Shown here one piece after another: positions 21,677 to 34,021 of a stretch of DNA of 52,226 nucleotides. The first letter of the stretch is position 1. Every line of letters starts with the position of its first letter. The position numbers and the translations under genes are program-made. The notes beneath the pieces were generated by a model. The model saw nothing but the letters and a program-made list of their open reading frames with translations. It made no database searches and was not told where the DNA came from. Origin of the DNA: Xanthoparmelia taractica (lineage: Eukaryota; Ascomycota; Lecanoromycetes; Lecanorales; Parmeliaceae); contig JANQBS010000266.1 of NCBI GenBank assembly GCA_033085395.1, positions 1 through 52,226 on the forward strand. Direction: 5' to 3'.

Positions 21677-21808
21677 TGTTAAATAACTAGGCCTAGAACG
21701 ACTTGATTGAGTACTCTAGGGGATCAACCTAGCTAAGAACTACTGAAGAGGAAATATCTAGTGCCAAGCCCACTAGTGTGATAGGGCTAAATGCTCTTAT
21801 TTTTAACA
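21677..21808 (-). repeat. Copia element 2, left LTR (3' LTR of the element)
   Basis: This 132-bp LTR starts TGTTAAATAACTAGG. It differs from the right LTR mainly in the interior-facing last 25 bases, where GGCTGAATGCCCC has become GGCTAAATGCTCT and TTTTCAACA has become TTTTTAACA. Confidence 0.93.
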
Positions 21809-21824
21809 CTCTTCCTTAATTAGA

Positions 21825-24800
21825 TTCTATTTACTATTATCACAGTCATTACACTTAATTAGATTATATATCGACTATGTCGAAGATTTAATTAGATGCT
21901 AGACAATTACTAACGTTATTTTAGAAGTTCTAATAACTTTTAATAATAGATTATTAACTCTTAAGCTAACGCGATATAGAGATATCTTAATTAACGAACT
22001 TAATTAGAATATCTATATAGAACTTCTATCGATAAGTCTAGTTATATTTCTAAACGAGTTAAACTATTAAGACTTCTAAAGGCGAGTATATTATAGATCT
22101 CACTCCTTCTACTACTAAGTCTCTCTTTTTAGCGAGTTATTCGTATATCTATAAGTTTAAGAAACTTATTAAACTTCTATTTAATTAACGACTTAATAAG
22201 TCTATTAGCAATTATCTTATCGATTAAGACGTAGTTTATATTAATCTTTCTATACTTCTAAAGCTCTCTAACGTAATAATAAATTATATCAATATATTTT
22301 AATTATTTATTAACTTAACGATTCTTAATTAATGCAATAACCTCGTTATTATCTTCTTTTAATTTTATTATTATCTCTAAATTAATTAAGATCTAAACAC
22401 TTATTTATTAATATATTAGATTAATAATTTTAGAGTATTCAAGTTTCGTAAATAAGCTAATTAATTAAACGACCTACCTAAAGCACTCTAATAGAGTTAT
22501 ATATTTAGCTTTCGTAATCGAAATTAATATAGATCGCTATTTTCTACTTATTTATAAAATTAAATCCCCTTTTAGCATAAAAACTTAGCTTATTATAGAC
22601 CTTCGACTTTTATCTACGACGTAATCTATATTAAAATAATTAATCAATTACACGAACTCGTAACTATTTTCTCTATAAGTGAGTAACATATTAGAATTAA
22701 ATCGTATATATCTTAGCAAAGTCTTTACTTCCTAATCATAACGAATAATTAAATCACTCATATATTAACTTAACTTCTTAAGTGCAAATGTAATATCAGG
22801 ATAAGTGTATATTATTATATACATTAATTTATCTATAACTCTTGCGTAGTCCTTATAATTAATTCGTTCTTCTCCTAAAATAGCTAGATTAATCGCATTA
22901 TAATTATTTATAAAGATTTCCGTCTTATAATACTTATCTTTCTTTATATTTAATTTCTTTAAAACGCTTTTAATATAGATCGTCTAACTAATTTTAATAA
23001 TTCTATTTAGCCGATCTCTTTTAATTTCTATTTTAAGTATTCGCTTAAGTTCACCTAAATTCTTTATCTTAAATTTTTTAATAAATTAATTCTTAAATCA
23101 CTAAATTTAATCTTTAGACGACGAAATAATAAAGATATCATTAACATAAATTAGTATAATTAGCTATCTTCTTTTATAAATATATAGACACAGATTCGAT
23201 TTCGACGAGACGAAGCTTAATTTGGTTAATTCTTTATTACACGTAAAGTATTAGTCATAGACCGCTTGCTTAAGATCATATAGACTTTAAAGTAGTCTTA
23301 GACACTAATCTTCGTCTATATTAACTCTTAGGAATATATATATTCAAATTAAATAGCGGAGTTGAGACTTAATAAAGATATTATTAACGTTAATCTATCT
23401 TAACTCTAAGTTCTTAATAGTTATTAAAGTTAATATTATTCGTATTATATTTATTCGAATAATGAAAACGAAGGTTTTATTATAGTTAATCTTATAAATC
23501 TATAAGAATTCTCTAACTATTAGTCTTATCTTAAACTTCTATATAATATTATTCTTATTATATTTAACGTTAAATATTTATTTGCAAGTTATTATATTAG
23601 CTCCATTAGGCGAGACTTTAATAATTTATATATTATTTCCTTTCAATTATAAGATCTCATTTTTAATAATCTAAAGTTATTCTCGACCTTATATTAAGTG
23701 ATTAATAACTTCTTCGTATATATTTAAAATAGAAATAATCACTAAGCCTTTCTTATCTCTCTTAACTTTCATAGTCTTTATTATTAATAACACTCTAATA
23801 TACTTTATTATCTTCTCTTTCTTATTTATCTCGCTATTCCTCTTTCTCTTTAAAGTAAATATTTATAATATATTATATACTTAAAGATTAATACGTGTCG
23901 AAATAGATATAGAGATATATAATTATAAAGATAATATATACGATAATAGTCTTAAAGACTAAATTAAGGGCTAAATTAGAGAATTAAAAGATAATAACTC
24001 TAATATTAGAGGCGATGTTAAAGACTTAAAAGAATACGAAGTTACTAGCTACTATAACTATAATTTAATTATAATTTAATCTACTAAGATTATATTCTTA
24101 ATTATCTTCTCTTACAAAGTAATCTAATTAATCGAAACGTCTACTTTTATTAAAGATATAAAAGAAAACGAAGTTATTAATATTAATAATATAACTATAG
24201 TCGTCTCTATTAAGCTTATATTTTTAATTATTCTCTTCTACGAGATTTTCTATAGAGTTATCTAATTAATTAAAAATAAGATAAATAAACGTCTTATAAG
24301 ATTACGAGTAATTAACTTATTTAAGATAATCTTTAAAAGCTTTAAATCGATCTCGTTATTCTTTATATTCTTAAAGAACATAATAATTAATAACTTAATA
24401 TATCTTTTTAAATCTAAAGCATAGATACGATATTACTTCGTTATTTTAAAGTTAAATTCTATTAAAATAGTCTCTCTTTCTTTTAATATTAACTTATCTC
24501 TTCGAATATAAATTAAATAAGAGTCTAAATTAACGTAGATAATATACTTATAACTTTATACTCTAATATAATTAATTAATAAAAGCTTTTTAATATATAT
24601 CTACTTCGAACTAATCGTTTTTTTATCAACGATTAAATTAATTAAAATATAATTTCTCAAATATATATCGATTATTACTACTTCGTCTTAAAATTCAAGC
24701 GATAACTAAAAGTTATAAAGTATTATATATATATTCGCCTTAATTATTTAAATAGATCTCTCGGCGACGCTATTCTAATATAACGTATATAACTTTATTT

Positions 24801-26970
24801 CTTAAAGAGCTAGTTTATATTTCTTCACTTATAACTTAACGATTACTAGAAGCTTTAAGGCGTTATTAAATCTAATAGCCTTTAATTTCCTCTCGATTTA
24901 AAGTTTTATATTAATTCTTTATATATTTAACTCCGCTAAGATCAACTTTCTATTCTTTAAATAAATTCTTTAATACTTTCTAAAGTAATTATTAACGATT
25001 TCTAAAAACGTAGTATTATTAATAAGACTCTTTGGAAACGAGTTATACGTATTAATTGAAATTAAATCTAGGATCTTATCCTTCCTTAAAGTCACTATAC
25101 GAGTAATCTTCTTCTTTATCTTCTTAACTACGCATATCTCGCAAAATTTCTTATACTTAGATCGATATATAGACTAATAAGTAGTAACTTTATAGAGTCT
25201 AGTAATAATATTAATCTTAAAATAAGCAAATCGTTTATGCATTAGAAAGTAATCCTTCGCTAACTATAATAATTAAATCTCTTTCTTTAGTTAATCTTCT
25301 ACTTCGAGATCGATTATTATATCTTAATCGCTATTATTATTAATTAAGACTTAATTAATAGACGTAGACTACTTAATATTTGCTTATATTAACTCGAGGA
25401 CTCGCTATTATATTTGATCTCGTTACGTTAATTTTATTAAGAAATTAAAATTAATATTTAAGAGAGCACGTATACTTCTTTCTTATAATTCGCTTTTAGG
25501 AGATTTACGTCGTTTACTTAAAGATAGATTAAATTAATATTAAATCTATCTATTAGACCTAATATATATAATCTCCTATATAATAATAGATTAATATCGA
25601 GTCTAGATATATAATACACTCGCTAAATAAACACTACTCTTTCTAATCGACTTCGTAGAATAATTATTCTTATATAATCTACATATAATATTTTCTTCTT
25701 AATCTTAATAGTATATCTCTTTATTTAAGTAAGAGAGTTATTAAAGAGATTAAGTTTATTAATTATATAAGATAACGCGTCGATATTAGCAATTCACGAG
25801 AGAAAGTCTAGCTTACTTATAGCTTTCTAAGTGATATAAATAACTATATCGTCTTCATTAATAATATCTAATATTAAGTCTAATTTAGTCTTATACGCTC
25901 TTCGAGATTTTTTATTATTCTTCTTAAAGTACTTAGCGAATATAATCTTCTTCTTAGACTTCTTCTCTTTTAATATATAAATTAATTTCTTTATTATCTT
26001 AAAAGCTTCGCAATCTTAAATCTTATAATCTTCTTTATTATATATATAGCATTAAAGCTTACAAGTTAACTAAATAGGTAAACGATATAAAGTCTTTAAT
26101 CTTTAATTATTAAAAGAGCGATTTTAATATTTTCTATTTAATTATTAACGATAAGTTACGATCGACGAGCATATATCCTTAACTTATTTATAGTCTTTAT
26201 CGAATCTTTAGCTTCTTATAATATACGAAGAGCTTTATTCGTATTTTTCTCTTTATTTAAATTTAAAATAGCTATCGTAATATTATATTCGAATAATAAG
26301 AAATTATAGAGTCGATAGAGAAGTTCTTTAGTATTATAGGCCTTAGCTAAAGTTAACTTAATTACTAGAATATTATTACGAATCTTATAAAGCGTAGCTC
26401 ACGTATCTTAAACTATTTATTTCTTCTTCTTCTAATAATTAACGAACTCTTTCTACTTATTTATAATAACTTACTTTTTAATATTCTTATACTTTCTTAT
26501 TAAAATATTTTATTAATTCTTAGCTATTAATTAATTAATAATTAATGTTATATTAACTATATTCGTTTTAATTAGAAAGAGTTTCTTTATTAATTTATTA
26601 AGCTTATTATAATCGACTCTCTTATTAGAAAATAATGCTATATATATTACTTTTATCTATTTTAAGACGTAGATTTCTTCTTTTACTTATAATTTAATCT
26701 TTATTAAAGCGAATTATTTTTTATAATTATTCGAGTTAAGAATAAGAATCTTTGACTTATAGATATTCTTTATTACGTTCTTTCGTAGAGTAATAATAAT
26801 ATAAGTTTATAAGTACTATTATAAATAGTCTTTGAGTATATTTTAATAGTATAATACTATTACAGATAGACTTAACACAGTGCTTTTATAGAGAGACTTC
26901 TTTTTATTATAAATAAGCTATAGATGGCGACGACGACGTATAGAAGGTACTAATAGGCGACAGCACTATC
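21825..26970 (-). pseudogene. Dead Copia gag-pol polyprotein (element 2)
   Basis: The minus strand keeps recognisable scraps in Copia order. At 26010-26051 is CYIYNKEDYKI, stop, DCEA, which is the gag zinc knuckle CX2CX4HX4C with the second Cys and the His both turned to Tyr by G->A/C->T transitions and Gln turned into a stop. At about 23134-23148 is YVNDI, the reverse transcriptase YVDDI motif with Asp->Asn. At about 22590-22632 is DYVVDKSRRSII, the RNase H D-A-D-Y-A-x-D-K...R-S-T segment. All frames are closed by many stops. Confidence 0.85.
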
Positions 26971-26980
26971 GGGCTCATAA
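26971..26980 (-). other. Primer-binding site, initiator Met half-tRNA type (element 2)
   Basis: The plus strand has an unmutated GGGCTCATAA two bases inside the right LTR. Its complement pairs with the anticodon stem-loop of initiator methionine tRNA, as in copia and Ty5. Element 1 has the same site at the same spacing. Confidence 0.85.
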
Positions 26981-26982
26981 TC

Positions 26983-27114
26983 TATTGAATAACTAGGCCT
27001 AGAACGACTTGATTGAGTACTCTAGGGGATCAACCTAGCTAAGAACTACTGGAGAGGAAATATCTAGTGCCAAGCCCACTAGTGTGATAGGGCTGAATGC
27101 CCCTATTTTCAACA
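26983..27114 (-). repeat. Copia element 2, right LTR (5' LTR of the element)
   Basis: This 132-bp LTR is nearly identical to 21677-21808. The interior-facing second base is changed (TG becomes TA at 26983-26984), while the outer end TTTTCAACA is intact. Confidence 0.93.
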
Positions 27115-27119
27115 AAAAC

Positions 27120-28029
27120 TACCTAGATTCAGGGTTGGTAGCTGAGGGGCTAGTTCTAGCCCTAACAGCCCGGTCAGGTTTCTGACAAAATTCCCCGCCG
27201 ACTTTCTCCCCTTGTCACCCATCCTCGTTGCAGGCTTGAGGCACGACTGTTTTGACAAGGTTGCATTGCAAGACCTTTCATTAAAAGGGTGTGTTGAAAA
27301 GATATATGGCCGGTCGGTAGGGTTGATGCAAGTTGGTGGCATATCAAGGCAAGTTGGCTTTGTGTTGCATTCTTCTCAATGCAACCTCAAGTTACCTCTA
27401 ATCTCCGAATCCATCGCCTTTTCCACCCCATCTGTACAGAAAGGCCAATCACCATTCACCACCGCCCTCCATTGGCCCCTGCATGTGCCGTAAAATGCAT
27501 CCTTCCCCTGGATCTAAGGCCCCTTCCTCGGCCCATGGGGGAAATATCAACGACATGCATCCCCGTTGGTGCCGTTGGTCACCTCACAGGTTTGTTGCAT
27601 CAGCTATGACTTCGAAGATTCTACACGTCTGGACTGGCCGAGGTTTACCCTTTGGCACCATTATAGCGATCTTACTTGATATCGTATGACCGCTCCACAA
27701 CAGTGGTAGATATCGGCACATAGTCTATGCGATCTCATGGGCCCCATCTCGTGACCCTCCAACCATCGGTCTTTCTTTGAAAGAACCATGGGTTATGTAC
27801 TTACGAGTCTGTGCCCTTTGGCTGATATTCATTTTTGCCTTCGCCTTTGTACCAGAATGACCGAGTTACACCAACAAATTCCACCCCCAACTCACCGTCC
27901 ACATGCGTCTGATCATCAGCGCAGAGGCTGTGTAAAGCTGCCTTTCGTATCTAGTGATACATATCGAGCTCATGACGCCGACTGTGTCTCAAGGTTTCTC
28001 ACTGTCATTTCTACATCATTTTCCTATTT
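27120..28029. other. No recognisable gene
   Basis: Short overlapping frames of up to 93 codons occur, none with family resemblance. The right part is directly upstream of the large secreted-protein gene and may hold its promoter; no clear TATA box was identified. Confidence 0.4.
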
Positions 28030-31000
28030 ATGACTACTATGTACTTTCTCGATTTGATTGCAACTCGGCCTCTGTGGTGGGTTCTTTGGCTACTGATTTG
28101 CCAAAGTAATGTACAGAGCATTATCACCACTACTCCTCCACTGACGACTAAATCTTCCGGTCCATGTCCTTCAACCTCGCCTATTTCTCCTATCCCAGGA
28201 TGCTGGGGCGCTGATGCATGTGCTTATATTGTTGTCCCAGATGAGCAGCAGTGCAGCGAAAATTATTGCAGTTGCGGTCCAAATGACCCTGCGCCCCTCA
28301 TTACCGAAAGTCTGGACGGAACGTTGAGCACACATTGCCAGTATAGTACCTTTCCACCATCGCAATGTCCCACAAGCACATCCCCACCAGCATCGGCTAC
28401 CATTTCCAGTGGCGGAGATTCTGGTGCAGTGACCATTGATAGCACCTATATCCTTGATGGCGCAACCTTCATTGGCAATCCTCGACATGGGTTTAGAGCC
28501 CCGAGCGCAACTATTACTCCAGGTGGACCACCCGCGATTGTCGCATCATTCACATTCTCCCTCCCAGTCTCAGATTTGGACTCTGACATCTATGTTGATG
28601 GCGTCGCAACAAAGCTACCGCCGTCAGAGAGTGCTCCCCCCAATGCCGTTGCTCCAGTGACAAGTAGCAGTATTCCGGGTGTGGTAACGAGTAGTACCGG
28701 CAATCCTTCCAAAATCTCTATCATCCAGTCCTCGTCCGCTATCGGATCTCCGCCCTCTACTAAGTCACCTGGTCAGTCCACAGTGAGCACTAGTCCGCTC
28801 GCCTCGTTCAACAAAGGATTTCCAGCATCATCGAGTCTTGGCTACTCATCCTCTGAGAGCAATGGAATACTGCCGATTTCGTCTTCTGCCTTGGTGGCCA
28901 TGTCAGCTACAGGGCTCTCACCATCTTCAAGTGTTGGCTTATCGACCTCTGAAAAGATCGAGACGCCGCTAGCATTGTCTTCTCCTTCAGTGGCTTCTTT
29001 GACTACTAACGGCTCGCCATCAATGTTCACTTCAGGTTCTCTCTCGACATCTGCTGGCAACCAAACCTCCGACGTCTGGACGATATATTCAATTACAATT
29101 TCTGGTAACCCGACTTCGGCACTCACAATTGGCACTAATACTATTACTCCAGGGGGCTACCCGGCCACGGTCTCCAGTCATACAATCTCGATTCCCACTT
29201 CAGCTACAGGAAACGCAGTCAATGTTGATGGAACTACGACCACCTTGTCAACTTGTGCCGCGATCACTAGTGGACCCGGCGGTTCAAGTCAAACATTAGC
29301 CTCTTCTGTGTCATCAAATATCGTTGACCCTTCAGTCTATACCATTGATGGCATACCATTGACAGGTAATCCAACAAGTCTATCTGCAGCTGGCATTTCC
29401 GCCGCTCTCACTCCGGGCGCGCCTCCTCTTACAGTATCTGGCCATACATTCTCTATCTCAGTGTCTGGCACATCAGGAGCAATCAATGTTGACGGGACCT
29501 TGACTACACTGCCAACTTTCTCTGCTTCAGCTTCGAATGTAAACTCGAAAACAAGTGGACCGACTTCAGCCTCCAATTCGGCTGCTCCAGGGTTAGGTCC
29601 CGGCTTTGGTCCGGTCGGGCAGACAACTTTTACCCAGTCTGGGCCCACGTATACGTATGACCAGGCTGTCATCTCAGCATATGCAACCGTAGGACCAACA
29701 CCAACTGTGGCCACTGTTACCTTTCCGGAGTATGATTCGAAAGGTCAAGTTACTAGTATAATTGGACCTGTCATTATCGGCGAAGGAGGGCATGTTATTA
29801 TTCATCCACCAAAGATTGGTCCGCCTGGGTTTGGGGGCCCAATAAGACCCCTTCTAGTGGAAAGGACTGCCCTTCTTTCTTCAGTATACAATTTTGTCCT
29901 CCAGGCTTCAACCTTCCCGACGGCAGCGGCACAGGAGCAGTTGATCCAGATGACTTGCCTGAGGGATCCGATCCCGAGAATCCGGATAACGAGGAGGATA
30001 ATACTAGTACCGATACCGATAAGGAGACTAAAACGCGAGAAAAGCAAAGCACCACCACAAGCTCAACTAGATCATCGCTCAGCTCTTTCGCCACGACAAC
30101 AAGAGCAAGCTCAACCTTCAGTTCCTCTCTAGGCTCGTCGTCCAGTGTGTCAAGTTCAGTCAGCAGTTGTAGCGCTACAGGCTGTGGCTGTGCGGAATAT
30201 GACTATGGCCCTCTTGCGACACCTGATCCTCTAGATGATGAAAGTCAAGACACATCCAAAAGGGCACTGGCTGGCCGAGTTATGTATAAGCGCGCGTCTT
30301 CGAACTCCATCACCAAAGAGAATGTAGGCCAAGGAGAGTGTGCTGTCTCCAAGTATACTGCTAAGCCGACCTACCCTGGGCCAACGGCCATCTCTTCAAA
30401 TGAGGGTAATCAAGGCAAAACTGCAAATCCCAACATGGAAGCTTTCTATGCGACAGCCACCTACTGGGCAGTGGCAACCACCGCAACTCTCTCCTGTATC
30501 TACATAGTATCACTTCTCTCGCTAAATGTACCTAGGCGCCCAAGTGTGCAGCCCCTGGATGGGAATGGCAAAGCACTCCAGAGATCCTCGCACAAAAACC
30601 CGACCCTTACAAGATTGGTGGCGGTGGTAAACAGGTCAATACTGACCACGTTTGTATGTGAATCATCCGTTTCTCCGAGTGATCAAGATGAGCCTAACGC
30701 TTAGTAGACGAAGTCAGTATCTTCGACGAGTTCTTCGCCACACAGATCAAAGCCGGATTTACCTGTCAGGACATTACAACCCTATTTGACGTTGCAGATA
30801 CCGAGAACCCCGGTTCGACTCGGTTAGGTACAGTTTTCGGACAAGTGGCATCGTTCACGAATCCCGACTTTGTTGGCATGGACGGTGCCTTGAATGCGCT
30901 AAAAGGATCGGTGCGTAACATTTGCAGCCATTGAATTAGTCTAACGTTGTCTAGTTATGGAACCCAGGATTAATGGGTAATAACATGAAGCCTAAGAAGA

Positions 31001-32498
31001 GCAATAACATTAGGGCCTACATACAAAGCCTGTTTAACATTGCCCTTATCCTGAGCATCCAAAATGACGACAAGGTCAAAGAGCTTTTTAAATCAACGAA
31101 CAATCGCATCTGCAATGCTTTCAAAGGCATTGACAACCTCATCACTCAAAAAGGAAAATGTGGTGATCCGATCAAAGATGCAGCAAATAAGCCCATGTCT
31201 GCAACATGGGGCGAAGCATATACAAAGTACATCGAACAAAAAATCGCCAGCCAAAACGATCTGATCGCCCAAACTGCCAAGGAATCATCGCCGCTGTTCC
31301 AACCGATGCGGCTCAACCTCAAGCCCAGAATCAAGCACAGGGTAACATCAACAACTGGTCTACGCAAATGTCAAGCTTCAACGAAAAATTCCCGCTGGCC
31401 AGCATGACCTTCCCCGCCCCTGGAGCCTATGCCGGTAATCCGTTGAACATTCAAAAACGCGAATGGGTTTGTAGTCTGCAGAAGCCGTCTCTGTCTATGC
31501 CGAATAGCGCTACGATATCCCTCACAAGCAGCCCATCCGTCGGGTCAAAAACAGGGCATCCGACCAACACAGCCCAGAGCGCGAATTCTGCATCAGCCGG
31601 AGGCTCTGGATCTACGCCGTCGACAGCGTCGATAACCGCTGCACCTTCGAAAACCAGCGCAAAGGCCTCCACAAGCAGTGGCAGCGCCACAATCTCAACT
31701 GAAGACTCCCTCCTTTGCATTCCCAATGGCGAAAAGAACATTTGCGTCTGTTCAACCGGCACCATAATCCAGACCATCTCCAGCTACCTGAACCCAACCT
31801 CGAACATCTGTGGCTACACAGCCCTGCCCAGCACGACCGTCTCTCCCACCGCACCCGCAACCACAAAAACAGGCTACATATACACCATCACGGACTCAAA
31901 CTTTGGCTGGGTCGTCGAATGCACATCGACAGTCATACAAGACATCGCGGGCTACAAAGTCACCGAATGCGCCGCCGGTATCACCACCGTCTCCACCGTT
32001 CCCTCCATCGCATCCGCGGGCTCCGTCTACGGCGCCTCCGTCAGCTCCGTCTCCGCTGCATCAGCCGCCTCCGTCTCCTCGGCTTCCGCCGCCGCCGCGA
32101 CCCCAACCGCTCGCATCCTCATCACATACTACACGTACGAAAACGACAACGTGTTCCTGTACCAATACCGCGCGTACGATGGTGGCGCCCCGAGCCAGCA
32201 GATTGATTACTGCGGCAGCGCCACGCCGATTGCGTTTGTCGATATCGACAAGGGCGGCGATCCGAGCGTGTTGCCGACAAATCAGCTGCCCAAGTTCACC
32301 TCGCATGGTGTCAAGGGGTGTAGTTATAGCAGTTCGAGTAGTAAGCAGGCGGGGACGTTGTCGTGTCCCGGGTGGGCGAATCCGGTGCAGTGTCAGGCTG
32401 TTGTGGGGAGTGATGCGAAGGAATATCAGTGTCCGAGGTTCGCGGGTGGAACGGAGCAGCAGCCGATTGTGGATTGCGATTGGGGTGCTGATCCATAG
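28030..32498 (+). CDS. Very large Ser/Thr-rich secreted protein with internal repeats; one apparent frameshift
   Basis: The model has exons 28030-29828, 29885-30470, 30536-30653, 30705-30910 and 30955-32498, with introns of 56, 65, 51 and 44 bp, all in phase. It codes for about 1,417 residues if one base lost near 31281 (AAGGAATC) is allowed for; as written, the frame changes there. The N-terminus (RPLWWVLWLLI) is a signal peptide. Residues 30-110 hold a Cys cluster (CWGADACAY, CSENYCSCG). Three repeats begin near residues 134, 348 and 432, each with a Y-x-I..GNP start, a TPGGxP motif and a NVDGTxTTL end. A Ser/Thr-rich linker precedes a Cys/Trp segment (PKCAAPGWEWQ), a QVNTDHVLDEVSIFDEFF segment and a long Ser/Ala-rich tail ending in a Cys-rich domain. 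The family is unknown to me; a heavily O-glycosylated cell-wall or secreted adhesin-like role is an inference. The frameshift may be real or an assembly error. Confidence 0.72.
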
Positions 32499-33177
32499 TT
32501 GGGATGATTTTTGTTTGTGATGTTGTCTGGGATAACGTTGCCTCTGAAGTCGGGTCTGAGGATGCTAGACACATATAGACTACTTAGACTATCCGGTCAT
32601 GAGCAATTCAATCGGGCTCTTCCGTCGAGAACAAGAAGGAAATTTGGAGCGTTGGCTTCTGGTAAATCAGCATTCCGCCTTAGTCTTCTCAGCCGTCCTA
32701 CCATGGGTCACGGGCAGCAGTCACCATGCCAACCTCTTCTTCGAGAGCCCACTCCTCCCCACGTATCAGAAACAAGTGCTCCTCAAGCGCAACTGCAAGT
32801 CAAGGATACGACCCCTACAATTATTTATGCTATATTGATGGCAGAGGTCTAAAGCATTCGCACAATGAGAAAGTTAGAAGCACGGAGAGATCAATGGTCA
32901 AGATTGTGCGTATTCCTCACGAGTCGCTACACAAGACGCTTTTGACTCCAGGGTACCATCGCGAGATATCTGTGAGTACGGCTTCTATTACTCGCCTCTT
33001 ATATAGTGTCAGCCTAAGGGAGAACAAGCTCTACTGTTCGAGCGCATTGTAATCGTACGTGTCGCAAGAATTTCCCTAAGCGATAAAGCGGAGCAAAATG
33101 CCTATAATGCCAGGCACATTCGGTGCAACAACGGGGTCTAACTTGGTTGCAGAAAGATCGACCACATTTCCTGAGCG
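32499..33177. other. No recognisable gene
   Basis: Overlapping frames of 60-113 codons downstream of the secreted-protein stop show no family resemblance. The stretch probably includes its 3' untranslated region. Confidence 0.4.
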
Positions 33178-33450
33178 TACGGAGGTCGGCACCAAAAGTC
33201 CTGCACATGCGCTAAGACTCTTGGCATTCTTGGCATTCTTGGCAAATGCTCTGAATATCCTAAATATCAATGCTTTGCATAGTAGCGACGTCAATGCTGT
33301 ACATATCAAGTGCAAACGAGTATATACGTAACTATATGAAACATCATCACTGAAAAATGAAGCTATTCAAGAATTGGTCAAATTTGCAGGAATGCCAAGA
33401 ATGCCAAGAGTCTTAGCGCATGTGCAGGACTTTTGGTGCCGACCTCCGTA
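33178..33450. repeat. Perfect 61-bp inverted repeat with 151-bp spacer
   Basis: The left arm 33178-33238 is the exact reverse complement of the right arm 33390-33450. The arms start TACGGAGGTCGG and end with a tandem TTGGCATTC-type repeat. Similarity continues weakly into the spacer (GCAAATG...CTGAATA against GCAAATT...TTGAATA), so this may be a larger decayed palindrome. Transcribed, it would fold into a long hairpin. It resembles a foldback or MITE-like element, but no target-site duplication was found. No protein-coding role is evident, although both strands are open across it for 77-79 codons. Confidence 0.9.
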
Positions 33451-34021
33451 GACCGAGGGATGATGCAGATCAATGCTGCGGCTTATGCAACGAAGGTATG
33501 TGAGTCAGACGGGAGCCACAGTACTGCACGACCGTTGGTTAAGAGCTATGCATTAGCGCTTACTTGGGATGGGTTTGGCCGGTTTTCACTCCGATACAGC
33601 CATTAAACAGATATTGGAATTTCATGATTGCGGTAGGATTTGCTGGTGATCCAGCAGTGAGATATACGCGGAACAATGATTCCGCGTAACGAAAAGAAAT
33701 GCCGAAATATCACATCCGTGGGTGCATCTCTGCCGCAGCCCTGCGTTCTTCAACTCAGCCACGAGTAAAGTGGATTTCTGGGACTATGGACGTACCGTCC
33801 ATCCTTTACAATCCAACAACGGGGAGCCTTGTGCTAGAATATGCTTTACAAGAATCGTTGCTCAACTCTACCTCTCAATATTTGATCTGACAGTATGAGC
33901 GCAAATCCAAGTCACCGATGAGAAAAGCCGCGTTCTTGCTCGTCCTCGGCGCAGTTCATTTCGTCATCCCCAAGTGGCGTTCTTGCTTCATACCTACTCA
34001 TTTTACCACAGCTCTTGAGAT
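33451..34021. other. Intergenic, with a short perfect hairpin
   Basis: No gene was seen. ACGCGGAA at 33666-33673 and TTCCGCGT at 33680-33687 form an 8-bp perfect stem with a 6-base loop. Its role is unknown. The right end is the upstream region of the rhodopsin-domain gene. Confidence 0.45.

Larger units (their letters stand above)
21677..27114 (-). mobile_element. Second Copia-type LTR retrotransposon, full structure, RIP-inactivated
   Basis: The 5,438-bp element has two 132-bp LTRs (21677-21808 and 26983-27114) and a perfect 5-bp target-site duplication AAAAC (21672-21676 and 27115-27119). The primer-binding site is beside the right LTR and a polypurine tract (reverse complement of 21809-21824, AAGGAAGAG) beside the left LTR, so it reads on the minus strand like element 1. 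Its LTRs differ from those of element 1, so it is a separate family that shares the same priming site. The interior is very AT-rich and non-coding. Confidence 0.95.

Noticed and set aside
22000..26900. CRISPR-like or satellite repeats in the AT-rich interior
   Set aside because: The repetition is compositional only; no regular spacing or conserved unit, and Copia motifs account for the sequence.
26971..26980. GGGCTCATAA as part of a real initiator tRNA gene
   Set aside because: No flanking acceptor, D-arm or T-arm sequence; it sits exactly two bases inside an LTR and recurs at the same place in the other element.
30507..30535. A 29-bp intron in the large secreted protein gene
   Set aside because: Too short; a GTGGCA donor at 30471 gives a 65-bp intron with the same acceptor and correct phase.
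30536..31280. Chitinase (GH18) or killer-toxin-like C-terminal region in the large secreted protein
   Set aside because: Some short pieces (NTDHVLDE, FFATQ) recall tails of such proteins, but no GH18 catalytic DxxDxDxE motif exists anywhere in the protein.
31612..32520. Several long frames of Arg/Pro/His-rich protein on both strands
   Set aside because: They are shadows of the Ser/Ala-rich last exon of the secreted protein gene and have biased low-complexity composition.
33098..33331. Coding frames across the inverted repeat
   Set aside because: Open on both strands because of the repeat structure, with no family resemblance or codon support.
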